Below, one piece after another: positions 10,091 to 23,700 of a stretch of DNA of 64,000 nt (positions are counted from its first letter, which is position 1; every line of letters begins with the position of its first letter). This DNA is from Phycomyces blakesleeanus NRRL 1555(-) (taxonomy: Eukaryota; Mucoromycota; Mucoromycetes; Mucorales; Phycomycetaceae): NCBI RefSeq assembly GCF_001638985.1, contig NW_017265144.1, forward strand, positions 310,001 through 374,000, in the 5' to 3' direction. The notes beneath the pieces are model-generated. The model had not been told where the DNA came from and did no database searches. It was given only the letters and a program-made list of their open reading frames with translations. The position numbers and the translations under genes are program-made.

Positions 10091-13018
10091 TTTGTTTTAT
10101 ATATATATCAGGTACACGTGAACTGTGTAGGATCTACGTTGCTTAGCACCAAAAAAAAGATTAACAAACATACATACCTACACCAATTATCTGCATTGAT
10201 TCTAAAGTAAAAAAAATTTAATATATATTTTGCTTTATTTTACACTCCATTAAAGATCACCTGTCAAAAGTCAAGAGAATAAATTTCAACATGATGATAA
10301 AATAAGAATAGTTGTTGCTGTTGTTGTACTTATATATTGCAGTTCAGATTATTATTTTTAAATAACCAGTTTTACTATGATGTTTCGATTGTTAAAGCAC
10401 TTGAATGATTAGCTGTGGCACCTTTTTGTTAGATTCACTGTACAATGCAAATAATACAAATAGTAAAAAAAAAAAGATTTTAATAGCAGTTTAGAATGGT
10501 AATGCTATAATGATGAAAATGAAGATAACAAAACATACAGAAAAGATTGAATTGAACCAGTAATATATAGATATATAAAACTGTGTGGAGAAAATTGTGG
10601 TTCAGATATTAAAGCAGAAGATCACAAGAGTAATATTTGTCCTTTGTCGTTTAAAATTATTGTTATTATTGTTATTTATCTATCTATATTATATAACAAA
10701 AAGCGCTAGAATATATTTAGTGGATTGTTATTATTATTATTATTATTATTTTTTAAAAAAAAACTACTAAGCATAGATGACGAAGAACGAGGCTAGGGGG
10801 TTGTAGTGGAACTGGAAGGGATAATCTATTTTATCTCTATATATTGCAAGGAGAGAGCAAACCAAAAACCAACACAAAGAGGTAAGGGGAAGTGAAGGGG
10901 TAGGTTAGAAATTCATACTTTTTTTCTTTTTATATATCTATAAAAAGTATATAAGATGTTATATTTCTACTTCTTTAACCTTTTTATTCCTTTTTCTTAT
11001 TTTCTTCTGAATTACGTTGGCATGGCAACAACAGATAAACCATAACTTTATACAACGTGGTCATGTCACTTTTGACTTTATTCAATTTTTTTTTTAAAAA
11101 ATTAATTCTATTTTCTTGTACTAGAGAGACAGAGAGAGAGTAATGTACAAAAAAAATGAAACAGAAACTAATAATTGGGCTGTCGTAAGCATGGACCTAA
11201 TAAGGTCTTTATTGTCATGTCTATTTCCCCACCAATTTTTTTGTAATATGCCTAGATACATAAATACATAAATATATAATACACAAAAATGTAATTTCTT
11301 TTTGCCCGCTCCGACAAAAGAAAAGGAATAAAATACAATACAGTACAGTACAATATAATAATCTGTATGGGTAAAACCAGTATCCGTAATCTCCGTTGTC
11401 TTACTGAACATCTAACAATTAAATAACCAAAGAGACCAAAAAACTATAAGGCAAAACCAAAGGAACCAAGACTAACAGGTATCGACCCAACCCCAAAGGA
11501 GATGATGGAGCCTGCCACGTTTTTTTAGAGTATGAGCTTTCTATATATAAAAGCCTCCTCTTTTCCCCCCCTACTTGTTTTTGAACTTGACATGTTCTTC
11601 TTGCTCTTCTTGTTCTTTACATTCTTTTAAAAGAATTTTATTTTTTTTATATAGATTATAATTATAATTTATTTAAGTAATAAAAAAAATTGAACCCCAT
11701 TTTGAGATTTATATATTATAAAAAATAAAATAAAGACAAAGAGAGAGAAAGAAGCTGTTACACGCAACTCAGATTTTACTGTGGTTCAATACTACAACAG
11801 AAAGCGAGGAAAGCAAAAAAGCTCAAGCCTTCTTTTTTTCATAATTGTGTTTGAAAATGATAATAATTCATAATTAAATAGTACTTTTTATTTTTATTTT
11901 AATACTGTAGTAGGAGTACAGCATTGACAATGACATCAGAATAATACTATTATTATTTTTATATTTAATAAACAAATAAATAAAAAGAGTAGATGAATAA
12001 AGAGAGAGAGAGAGATGTACTAATTACACATCAGATTTACAGACCAAAAAATAAATCACGCCTAAATTAAATATTACTATCTATACACTCTATACACAGC
12101 TACTGCTATTTCCAACTAGATAAAGGAAAAAAGAAAGCTTTTGCCAAGAATGTGTATCATTTAATAATAAGAATGATAGTGGCAAGTGCACAGACAAGAA
12201 CAATGAATGCACTATTTGTTTGTTGCTCTTACTGTTACTGCTTTTATATTACTTTTGAGTTTGGCCTCATAATTATGCTATATATATATATATATATATA
12301 TATGATTTACATAATTAAAACTATAGAGAAAATACATGGTGGTAGTAAGAGTGATTGTAACGGTAATAGTAATAATAATAGTAGTAATAATAAACGTTTC
12401 CATCAAGGGTAAATAGGCTCAGGGACTTTTTTAGTATTTAAAACTCAAAACAAAATTTAGAAAAATGGTGAAGATCCATATATGTTTCAAATTCATTAAA
12501 CTAAAGATTCCACACGTTGTGATCCCTGAACCTAGAGTATAGATTTCAAGTAAACACACACACACACACAGAGAGAGAGAGCGAGATACATACAGAATTA
12601 CATACATAGATGGTTACATATGCTAAAGACAAAAGGAAGGAATAAGTTAAGAAACCTTACAGGTTTTTGTGCACTAGCTTTATCCCCAAAATTAGCCACG
12701 TTCTACAACAAATTCAACCTAATTTTGAATCTGTGCGCGCCCAGCAAAGTATATCCTTTTTTCTTCTTCTTCTTATTTTATAATAAGAAATAAATAAAAA
12801 TTCGTCAAGTTTCAAAAAAATAAAGTGGCATTAATTCCAAATTTGATCGCTTCGTTTTAGCTTTCTTTTTTTTTTTTAATATAAATACCCAGTCGAAAAA
12901 TCAACATCATCCACAAGTTCCTTCCATCTTTTACTTCTACTTCCACTTTCTACACTTACCTTTACTTTTGCCTTTACTTCAATTTTCATTTTATTTCTAT
13001 ATATTTTATACCAAGAAC
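10091..13018. other. long AT-rich upstream region of the zinc-finger gene
   Basis: No supported ORF. It contains ATT, TA and CA/GA microsatellites, for example a TA run near 12280-12302. A TATA-like sequence TATAAATAC at 12880-12888 lies about 130 bp before the zinc-finger ATG. A CT-rich leader (CTTCCATC, CTTCTACTTCC) follows it. Short ORFs here are low-complexity translations. Confidence 0.5.
12880..12888 (+). promoter_or_regulatory. probable TATA box of the Nrg1-like gene
   Basis: TATAAATAC sits 131 bp upstream of the ATG at 13019 and is followed by a pyrimidine-rich stretch typical of fungal transcription start regions. Position and sequence only; not tested. Confidence 0.45.
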
Positions 13019-14219
13019 ATGTCAGATTCATACCTACCTATCAAGAACGCTAGTGGCAAACATATCAACCTCTTGAACGATCAGCCACCAGCCGGATCAT
13101 CTGAGAACAAAAAATTCAAAGTGTTTTCTAACCAGTCACCAGAAGATCAAGCTTCTGTTACCCGTCGTCGCTACCATTGCCCCGAGCCGATGTGCGACAA
13201 GAGTTTCACTACAAGGTAATAATATTTTTCTTAATTTTTTGTTTTTATTTTTGTTTTACTAAATAATATTAATTTTATCATCTAGTGGTCATCTTGCTAG
13301 ACACAATCGAATTCACACTGGCGAAAAGAATTTTCAATGCCTTCACCCAGGCTGTCTCTCTCGCTTTTCGCGACAGGACAATATGATGCAGCATTACAGA
13401 ACACACATTTCGCCAAAGTCACGTAGACATTCGCACCAAAGACAGCATTATCATCTTATGAGCCACCCTTACCATAGGCCAACCAGTCCTTTGGAATATT
13501 ACCACCACAACACCAATTCCAACCCTAATCCTAGTCGTAGTCCTAATTACACACGCCTTTACTCTGACAATCGTTCCGTGTACCTTTCCGAATCTCCCTA
13601 CAGTCAACCGCTATACCATTCACTGCCACCTACAACCACATCATCAGCACCAAAAGTAGTCATGACAAAAGTTGAGCCAGGATTGACTAACCTTTCTGAT
13701 CAATACAATTCTCACTTACCCGTTCACCCTGTCCATGTGCACCGACACCAAGTTTATTCCCACTCTGCCCCGCCACATTCTACATCGCATGGCTACCTTT
13801 CCCCTTCTCGATCTATTGACAGCTCGCCACATGGAAGATTGCCCAAGCCCCAGCCAATCGAGCCTTTCATGGGCCCAGGAGCAGGAGTAGAAACAGGAGT
13901 AATAATTCCAGGTCCATGTCCAGGTTCAGGGCTAAGTTCAGGTCTAGGTTCAGGTTCATCTGTGGGACACAGAAACTCCCATCCACGCTCTGTCTCCTCA
14001 TCCCCCTCATCTTCGTCTTCGCCTTTTTTATTCTCACCCCTTCAATTCCACGCTTCCCCCCCTCTTCAAATGGCTCCCTACCAACCTCCTGATTCTGCAT
14101 ACAACTATCCTTCCTACCAATCGAGACCTCGGTACTCGGTCTACTCACCTCCGCAGCACAAGTTGATGTCTTACGACAGTTACCATTCGCTTCCTTGCAC
14201 AATCAGTTCTTTTGCCTAA
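13019..14219 (+). CDS. Nrg1-like C2H2 zinc-finger transcription factor
   Basis: Exons 13019-13215 and 13286-14219 (GT-AG intron 13216-13285, phase 2) give 376 residues. Two adjacent C2H2 fingers are present: C54, C59, H72, H76 and C84, C89, H102, H106. The intron interrupts the first finger, and only splicing restores SFTTSGHLARHNRIHTGEK. That string, and the finger-2 FSRxDNxxQHYRTH pattern, closely match yeast Nrg1/Nrg2, glucose-responsive repressors. The remaining ~270 residues are Ser/Pro/His/Tyr-rich low complexity with a Gly/Ser run near 290-310, a likely disordered effector region. Predicted nuclear, sequence-specific DNA binding. The target set and repressor role in this organism are inferred from homology only. 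Confidence 0.88.
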
Positions 14220-14357
14220 GCCAACACACCCCCTCCTCTAAAAAAACCCTTTCTTTATATATTATAAATACGTGGCAAAAGAAAAAAAGAAAACAACCAA
14301 AAAAAAAAAGAACAGCAGCAACAGCAACAGCAACATAATCACCATAATCATTTTTTA

Positions 14358-14406
<49 letters not shown>

Positions 14407-14540
14407 TGATTTCTTCAAGGGAAACAAGTGTTTATAAACTTCATTTTAGATAGAAAACAAAATCCCACTACACATGCACATACATATACACCAAAGAAGA
14501 ATATACACACACATATATATATTCTATGCACTCCATTCCA

Positions 14541-14571
<31 letters not shown>

Positions 14572-16183
14572 GTTATTATTATATTAGCATTTCATCAAAT
14601 GATAATTATAGACATCTTCTTGTCCATTTATATGATCCTTTCTTATTTATATCTTCATTTATTTATCTTTCATGTACATATGAACCCTTCATACTTCATA
14701 TACTTTCTTGCATTTTCTGTGAAAGAAATCTTCATTGTTTCTTGGTTCTTCTTTATTTATTCATATGCACAGCAACCCTACATTTATACTCTTCTTCTTT
14801 TTCTTTTCTTGTTATATAAATCCACACAAATTCATCATCTATATTTGCACATTTTTTCATTTTTCATTTATATACATACACACACATTCACATTCACATT
14901 CATATTCACATTCAAATACAAATAAAACAAACAAATAAAATAAATCAAATATATCATTATATCATATTCGCCATTACTGTCATAAGCATCATTATTTTAT
15001 TAATTTTGTGTATACAAAAAAAAAGGCTACTACAATTTCTTTTCCTTTCTCCCTCTTACCACCCCCTCTTGTGTCTCAGATGATGTAAAAAACAAAAAAA
15101 AACAAATAACAAACGAAAAAGACTAACCTAGAACGCAAACCGTATCCATGGTAATATGGGCCCTTTTTGTGCAGCGATACACCATCAACTCAGCCTTATT
15201 TAGAAACTAGAAAAGTACGACATTAAAACTATGGTACAGAAATTTTTATATTAAAAAAAAAAAGAAAGTTTTTTTTTTATTTTTTTATTTTGTTCCCTTG
15301 GTTACAAAGATCGTCCCGCTATTAACGCCGCCATAAAATAAAATCTTTTTATAGAACATAATATAAATAAATTTTATTTTGAATTGAATTGACACTGAAT
15401 TTGGTGTACTGAACTGACTATAGAATATTCTGAAATAAATAAATTAAAAAATAGAAGGTATTTAATTTTATTCTATATTCTATTCTATTTTATTCTATTA
15501 TATATTTTTTATATATTTTTTATATATTTATATATAGATATATATATATATTTTATGATTATCTTGAACCAATAAAGGTATTAATCTTGAGTTGCTTAAT
15601 AAGCAAAAGCCAAACAGTTGTAATATAATACTATTTTCTTTTGGTTAATGTAAAGAAGAGTACTATTGATTTTCAATTACTTGAAATACACGTTAATTTG
15701 CCTAGATTAGTACATGTCTATATGTCTGTGTGTGCATGTGTGTGCGTATATGTATGTATATGTATGGTCTAAATGACTTACAAGGTTGTATTTGTCAATT
15801 TCTTATTTTAAAAACAAAACAAAACAAAACCAAAAAAAAAAGGTGCTACATACATACACGCACATACAAGTGGGACAAGAAATGCAGAATATGAAGAATC
15901 TAAAGAATATAGTAACACTGAAAACGCCTTTGTAAATTTTTTTTTCCCTCTTTTTCCCTTTTTCCCTTTTAGTCACTATGTATGATATTCAACTCATTTT
16001 TGGCTTTGTACAATGTACCGTGTACACTATATATGGATATATGCTCATGTTCATATATGAATGTGAGTAATTGTGATTGTGATTGTGTGCAAATGTTTAT
16101 AGTGTGTATAGTAATGTTTCAAGAATAAAAGAACAATAGGCAAATAAAAAAAAGAGAGAGAGGTAAATAAAATATATGGCTCA
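14220..16183. other. intergenic between convergent genes, low complexity
   Basis: Between the 3' ends of the zinc-finger gene (+) and the La gene (-). It contains ATT triplet runs (14357-14407 and 14542-14583), CACACATTCACATTC repeats and TA-rich DNA. ORFs here translate simple repeats (poly-N, poly-I, poly-Y) and are not credible genes. Confidence 0.6.
14357..14407. repeat. (ATT)n microsatellite
   Basis: About 16 perfect ATT units in the 3' flank of the zinc-finger gene. A second, slightly interrupted ATT run lies at 14542-14583. Confidence 0.9.
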
Positions 16184-18105
16184 TCATTTTGATGAAGATC
16201 CAACTGTAGGAATTCCATTTGTGCTCTGAACTGTGCAGGGGCGCTTTGCATCTGGAGCGTCAGTCTTTCCTCCCTGGTGGTCTCTCTTACCGAACGATCC
16301 TCTATCTCCTCTATCTCCTCCGCCTCCTCTTCCTCCACGTCCGCCACGTCCGCGTCCGCCACCACGTCCACCACGGAAATCTCCACGTCCACCACCGCGA
16401 CCACCTCCACCACGACCACCGCGGCCTCCACCACGACGACCACGACCAATTGCTTCTCTAGCTTCCTTTTGCTTTCTGACAAATGTTTCACGTGCAACAT
16501 CTACAGAATAAATAAACACATAAATAAATATAATAAAAACAAAAAGGCAAAAAGGCAAAATCAACTCACCATCTGGCAGTCTAAAGTTCAAAGGACCAAT
16601 AGAATTGTCTGTAAGTTGGCTGAGGAACTCCTCAGGGGTCTTGTCAACCAATTCCAGTACACCACAGCCATCGGAACTAGGTCCCAAGGGCTCAAGATAA
16701 GGAGCCTTGCCAAATGGCAAGACCATTGCCTAGAATGGTGAAAACAACGCGTTTGTTATTATAATTATTACTATAATTTTTTTTTCTTATTTTTCTTATT
16801 TTACCTTGATTTCTTTAAAGCTCAAATCCTTTCCTCCAGAATACTCGATCAAGCTCATCACAGCTTTTCTACCAACAGGAGTGTGTTCCCATTTTACACC
16901 ATTGAATTTTTCTCTAGATTTCTCATCAATGTAATTTTGCCTATTATATAGACACAAACCAAAACAAAACCCAATAAATAACAAAGAAACATATATATAG
17001 TGGTAGACACTCTAGCTTACTTTAGCATAACAAGCAATTTGGTGTTCTCAAATGAGAGATCCATATTGGCAACTTCATTGGCTGTAGCTTCACTGTCATA
17101 TTCAACAAACACACTTCCCTATTCAACCCCACGCAAAAATATTTCCCGCAAAAAGTTAGTTTTATGCGTGTGTGTGTGTGTCTGTTTAATAAACTCTAAA
17201 TTTTTGCTTGTCATTTGACGAATCAAATTTCTCTTTCTTTCTTTGCTTCTTTCTTTTTTACCTTGAATTTCTTTTCTTCATCAAGTCTCATCTTCAAGTT
17301 GAGCACGCGACCAAATGAGGCAAAATAATCACGGATTACATCCTTGTCTGCTTCTGGATCAACAGAGAATCCTTTCTATATAAATATAATATAATATAAA
17401 GAAAGTAAGTAAATGCGTGCGCGTGTATTCATGTGTTGTACAATTAATCCAATTCACATCAAAATACTCAACATTCAATTCAATTCAATTCCAAAATAAT
17501 AATAATAATAATAATAATAATAGAAGTTTCTTACTCACAGCATAGATAGATCGAGGGTTTTGGTTTGTAATTTTGATTTCAATCTTCTTAATTCTTTCTT
17601 GTTCAAGAGCAAGTTCTTCTGGAGTCTTGTCTTCAGTGCCTTCCTTTGCAGTTTCCTCTTTTTCAGGTACTGGGACCTTGCGAAGCTCAGTCTTTTCTTC
17701 ATTCAACTCAAATTGACCCTTGGAAAGCTCAACTGCAGCCTGAAGTGCAGACAGATCACCATTGATAATAGTCTTGAATCTTTTGATTCCAGAGTACTTT
17801 TTAAGTGTGATCCCTAAAGAAAAAAAAAGAAAAACAAAAGAGAGAAACAAACAAATAAACACCCACCCACCCAAATAATAATAATAATAACAATAACATT
17901 AATATTGACATTTTGACATTTTGACATTTAAATGTTTTGATTCCTGATTTTGTGATCAGGAATCAAACTATTTTTTTTTTGATATTTTACATCCTTCTTT
18001 GGCTTGAACCATTTCTCTAAAGAAATTGTCTTTTTCGAGGTTCTCTTTACTGTGAATCTGGCAAAGTTGCTCAAGCACTTGCTCACTCATTGTATTGTCT
18101 GCCAT
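16184..18105 (-). CDS. La (SS-B/Lhp1/Sla1-type) RNA-binding protein
   Basis: Seven exons on the minus strand: 18105-17991, 17813-17539, 17375-17262, 17118-17021, 16940-16805, 16729-16570, 16500-16184. Splicing gives 404 residues. Order: La motif (about 5-100), RRM1 with RNP2 RSIYAKGF (126-133) and RNP1 GSVFVEYD (169-176), a second RRM-like domain (about 210-298), and an RGG/RG-rich tail (about 310-370). La proteins bind 3' UUU-OH ends of RNA polymerase III transcripts in the nucleus and aid their folding. Trp39 of the EGW motif is split across intron 1. Odd point: pocket positions matching human La Y23, Y24, F55 and N56 are Q16, I17, I48 and K49, while Q13, D26 and F28 are kept. It may be a La paralogue with changed 3'-end recognition. 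A hairpin lies in intron 1. Confidence 0.9.
17936..17967. repeat. perfect 13-bp hairpin in La intron 1
   Basis: TTTGATTCCTGAT (17936-17948) and ATCAGGAATCAAA (17955-17967) pair perfectly around a 6-nt loop. In the La pre-mRNA the stem begins about 23 nt after the 5' splice site at 17990. It is followed there by an ACATTTAAATGT palindrome and three TGTCAAAA repeats (about 17908-17931). Confidence 0.85.
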
Positions 18106-19184
18106 GATTGATCAACCAAAAAAAAAAAAAAAAAGTGAAAATGAGCTATAAAAAAAAATCGCAAGTTTATTTTCCTTCACATTTTTTTTTTGGACTATCT
18201 TTTTTTTTTCTTTTTTGCTTTATTTCCTCAGTTAAAGATTTTTCTCCGCAAAAATAAAAAATTGTTAGGTTTTGTTTTGTTGATGGGGGGTATTCAATGC
18301 AATTATTCTTTATATTTTAATTGACCAAAAAAAAATTAAACTCCTTTAGAGTGACGGACATTTAATTAGAGTAAATGTCAAAAACATGCTGAGTATCCAT
18401 TTATTATTGGTTAATAATACAAACTCAGAAAGCATAATTTGTTTTTGAGAAGGAAAAGAAAAAAATTGGATTGATTTGTATAAATTTGTTTATTTATATA
18501 TATATATATATGTATATGTATCTAATCTTTCTCTAAATATATCAATTTTGTGCGCATGTGCTCATGTTGTGCATATGTGCGTGTCAATGTGTGTAAAAGA
18601 AGTAGTAGAAGAATAATGTATGGATAAATAATTATTCCCTGTGTTTCTAACCCTAAGAGATATTGGATCCAGACATGTGGTGAATATTAATAAAAAAAAA
18701 AAAGGAAGAAATTTTTTTTAAAGATTTTTTTTTCTTGTTCTTTACAAAATAGGTAAATACATAGATAGACAAATAGATAGGTTAAGAGAGAAAGGTGAGT
18801 CAGACGTGTAATGATGTGTACAAATGATATCTATATAAAGATAGACAAGGCAGGAAGACAAGACTTTCTGTGAATCGATTACTCCTTTTTGGTTCCAAAT
18901 GTTAATTGAGAAACAAAAGAGGTATATCAATTAAATGTCTCTTTGTTTCTTTAGTGTCTCGCGTGGGTTCCTGTGTTTTTGTATGTCTGCCTGTGCCTCC
19001 CTGTGCCTGTTTCTGTATGTGTGCCTCTATGTGTCTGTGCCTCTGTGTGTCTGTGTGTGGGATCTTTATCGTCTTCCCCTAATATATATAAAGAAGTTAA
19101 TACAATATCAAATAGCACGCAATATCAAACACTATATAATAATAGCGCAAAACCTTATGTGATAAAATTGCTTAATCAATGTCT
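18106..19184. other. intergenic between UPF2 3' end and La 5' end
   Basis: About 1.1 kb, holding the La promoter and the UPF2 3' UTR. Poly-T tracts lie close to the La ATG. A TGTGCCTC/TGTGTCTG simple repeat at 18970-19060 generates spurious ORFs. No gene was recognised. Confidence 0.5.
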
Positions 19185-20700
19185 TTACCCGTATGCTTGG
19201 CCACCTGCACCACCACCACCTAAATGCAAAACACGTTTACCACGGAAACTCCCGCGTAATTTTGCGCGCTCTTCAATAGCAGCTACAAAAGGAAATATTA
19301 ATAAAATAGTTTCTACTACTCTAAAATGTTTCTTTTGCTTTTTTTTTTACCTTGACGGGCAGCAGCTTCTTCTCTTTCTTCATAATTGAGAACAAGTTGT
19401 TTCAATTGCTGCTGTTCCTCGCGCTCGGCTTCCTGCTTTGATCGTGTGCTGACAGCCAAGACAGAATCTGAAGGAACCTCCATAACCTTGACTTGCTGTC
19501 GGTTTCCCTTCTTTGTAAGTAGAGTAAACGACATGTGGCTATCATCCTCATTCGCCCGCGCCTGAGATGCTGTACGACGATCTGTGCAATTTGTGCAATT
19601 TGTGCAATGTGCGTGCGCGCATATGTATAGGAATGACAATGAACTGGTGAGACCTTTGTTTTTTTTTATTCCCCACTCTTTTCTCTTTGTACCATTGACT
19701 GAATTGAGTTCATACACAGCTACCCCCCCACACACAGTCACATCCCTTCCTCTCTATCTATTTTAAAACATATGTATATGTATATAGACAAATGTGTACC
19801 CATTCATTTGATGTTCCACATTAGCATAAATTTCTCTCTTTTTTCTTTTACCTTGTGCTCCACGGAGGTTCATTGGAATAGGAACATCGAGAATAAGAGA
19901 TTTCTTTTCGAATTTGCGCGATTCGATGCTCTCACTCATCATCTTACTAAACTCACGCTCAAATTCATCATCATCTTCGGTAGAAATTGGCTCTTCCTTG
20001 TGTTTGAGCACAACAACATCTTCATCTCCGTCGTTACCAATGACCTTAATTGTTTGAATGATTTTTAAAGTAATTAGTTTTTTTTAAAAAAAATTACACA
20101 CAGACACAGATAAGCATTGCCATTATATTCCATATCAAGTTGTAATTGTAATTGTAACTCACCTCATCGTACACATCTTCTCTGTCGTCTTCCAAATCTC
20201 TGGAAGCCATGCGATCATCGTCTTCTCCTTCGTCACTCGAAGATTCTGACAATTCACTTTCCTCAAAGCCATCATCTTGAACTTTACCGTCCGACCCTTA
20301 ATTGTTAATATATAATACATACATATACAAAAAACCATATTTAGAATACAAACAAATTCGCCTATTCGTCCATTCATTCACTCATGCATTTGTTAACCAA
20401 TACACCAACTCACCAACCGATTAACCAATTAACCAACTAATACACTTATTCTTTTTACTTCCTTTTCTCTCTCTCTGAATATAAACATCCTAAAAAGAAA
20501 AGAAATTCTGGACTACTATTTTTCTGGTTTGTCTTTACCTTGAACAGATTTAAGTTGATCCAGAAGCATGCGGTCCACAGCCTCATTTGCCTCTTCATAA
20601 GATGTAAATATCTGTAACTGAGGGCGAAGCATTTCTAGCGTGTCTGTAACCATAAAGTCGACATCCATAGGTGGTTTGAGTTTACTCAAAATGTACATCT

Positions 20701-20732
<32 letters not shown>

Positions 20733-23700
20733 AATAATGAGATACAAAAAGGATGAAGTAAAAAAATAAATTAAAAGGGTTATTTATTTCAGGTTTGTTA
20801 ATAAGGTCGATTAAATATCAACATGTTGTTGTTGTGTATATATTTATATTTTACCTGAAAGAAAGCTAAAAAGTTATCAAGCTTCGTTTTTGAACTTCCT
20901 CTGTCAAAACACATTCCACAGGTATCTAAGAGGGTACAGCAGAGGCGAATACGGAAAAAGTCATTTGGTGCATCCATAGGACAAAATCTATCTCTGGCAG
21001 GTCTTCCGTATTCTTAACAAACAAAATACAGAGCAGTTAAAACAATTTAGAATTTAGACTTTACACATATACTTCTATACATGTATATATATGTGCGCGT
21101 GCAAAGATTTGTTATACATCGAATTTGGTAGTTTGAAACCAAACAGAAATAAAATTGTCTTACCATGTCCCAAGGTTACAATCGTGTAAAGAGTGTCAAA
21201 AATGATTGGCGAATCTACCATACGGTAATTATACAATTCACCCAAGTACTTTGCTACAGCAATACGTCTTTGATTGTGTTTAAAGATATTTTGCTAATAT
21301 GAAAAAAATAAAAATAAAAAATTATGATACATATAACAACAATATCAAGATTTTTCTTTACCTCTAAACCAACACGAATCTCTTCAATTACACTATCCAC
21401 GAGTTGCATACCAAAGTCGGAGTGGTATCGACTTAATCCACTGGCAAGGATAGCAATCAAATGAATATTTCCATACTTGACCTTCCAAATCTTCTGAAAG
21501 ATCTTATAGAGAATGTGTCTGATGTTGGGGTCTTCCCAGTGCAGCTTGCGCATCTGCTTCAACACCTTGTCGAGCGACTTTTTGTTGAGATCAATGTAAG
21601 CTAGCTTACGAATATAGAGCTCCATCGGCGGTCTCTCTTTCTTTATAGTTGCGTCTCTGTCAGGTGGACTGGCCTGATAGTATGCATTTTCAACCATCAT
21701 CGATTGTCGATTATCCAGATGTTGAACAGTCTTTTTGCGCATAACTGTCTCAAGCTACAGAAAACATATAAACACAAACAATTATAACCTGTTGTTGTTG
21801 GATATACACTATACACATTTATCTGAAGTTTCTGTTTAAACTTACCATGGTTGCCATTCTTTGATTTGTTTCGGGAGATTTAAGTAAGAAACGACCACAG
21901 GTCTCAAGAAGATTGCAAACTACATCCACATTCTGGTTGCTAAAATCATCCAAAGCTACTTTGAACATGTGGAAGATGGTATGGGCAGGAGCCACCTTGA
22001 ACTTTGTAAGTTCAGAAATGAACCTAATATTCTATTCAAAATAAAGTAAAAATAACAAGTGCACGCATATACACATATATACATGTGTGAGTAAGCCGCC
22101 AATAAACACTAAATGCATTACATTCTATTCTTGTTGTTGTTATTTGGTTACCTTTACTCTCGATTCCAACAAGTCTTGAGTCTTTTTTCTTTGCAATCCT
22201 TTAAATTCATGTTCAAGCTAATCCAAAGAATAAGTTTCACTTTCTTGTTTTTGTTTCGTTTCTAGACTTAAACAATGTATATATATATATTTATGTAATT
22301 ACTCACAGCTGCTACAACAGTCTCTCCAATATCAGGATAATAGTTGTTCAGAACAGCAATCAGTCTTGCATAATAAGGTAATAGATCCACACGTTGTCTA
22401 GGAACGCCCAAAAGAGTCTATATTTTGTACAGCCAAAAAACAAAAACAAAATCAGATCCACATATACACAAAATGTTCTTTTTTTTTGTACCTCTTTTTC
22501 TCTCTTTCTCTCTATTTATGTTTACCTTGACTAATCTCTTTCGAGCAGTCTTTGAGTTGACATAACAAAACTCAACAGCAGCACCATCGATCAAATCTCT
22601 GTTAGCCAAGGTTGGAAGACGAGCCAAGAGCGCATCAACAACAGCAAGATGGGTAGGCTTGACACCTGCTTCATCCTTATCACCACTATAGTTTTGTTTT
22701 ACAAAAGAAAATTTATATGCATTTGAATGAGACTTTTATATACATGCACACAGTAACGAATTAATTTGTTTACCTGATGGACTTGTCCACAATTGTCGAA
22801 GGATCTACATCATCCTCTTCAGTATCGTCCTGCCCTGTTTCCTCTGCACCTTCTAGAGAAGTATCTTGATCTTCAGTAGAGCTATCCTTTTCATCATCCT
22901 TTGATTCTATTTCCACTTCGGCCTTTTCGGCCTCTTCGGTTTCTTCTGTTGTCTTTTCGTCATCATTCTTTTTTGGAGGCTGAGATTCTAAAAATACTCC
23001 AGGAACCAGGACACGAAGATCGGGCAGGTCTTCGTAGAATTTACGAGCATCCTCATCTTCAAAAGCACCATTTCCATTATTTTCCTACCAATAGACGCAT
23101 ATAAATATTCATATATTCCATAAGAAATAAAAATATAAAAAAGCAAATACACACCTTTCCATCAGCAAATGCATTGTTATTTCCTGAACTGACAATAGAC
23201 ACCTTTGCCTCATTGTCATCTTCAGGAAGATCGGGCATTTCTACATCCAACGACTCTGCCAAACTATCAAAAAAAACACACACATACATACATTTGTTTA
23301 ATTTTTTTTAGAATAACAACTTTCTTTTTTCAATGCACACACACACATATATATATATATTAATTGACTTACGTTTGTGTGTTGGCCAAAAGTTTTTCAT
23401 ACGCTTTTGTAGCCTTTTCATACTTCTTTTTTGTCTCTTCTGAAAGCTCTCCTCGAGAAAAGAGGGTTTCATGATTGCGACTATCCATGCGCTTGATGTA
23501 AGTGTGTTCTTTCAAGAGATGCTTTGCCACGCTGCGGTAGTACTGATCCAAGAGATCCTTGATTAATGCCCGGTTTTCGGGCGTCACGGCACTGTTTCCT
23601 GTTTCCTTGACAACAAGACCTCCCGCAGTCACTGCATCCGAACCCTCCTCTGCTCCTTTTTCTTCATCGTTATGTTGTTCTGCTGCTCTTTGCTTTCTGG

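Noticed and set aside
14203..14925. ORFs with poly-Asn, poly-Ile and poly-Tyr
   Set aside because: Products of ATT and other microsatellites.
16219..16741. Plus-strand Pro/Arg- and Thr/Ser-rich ORFs
   Set aside because: They are antisense shadows of the La RGG tail and its intron; the minus-strand spliced frame explains the sequence.
18935..19389. Plus-strand ORFs over the UPF2 3' end
   Set aside because: They overlap TG/CT-rich repeats and antisense UPF2 exons.
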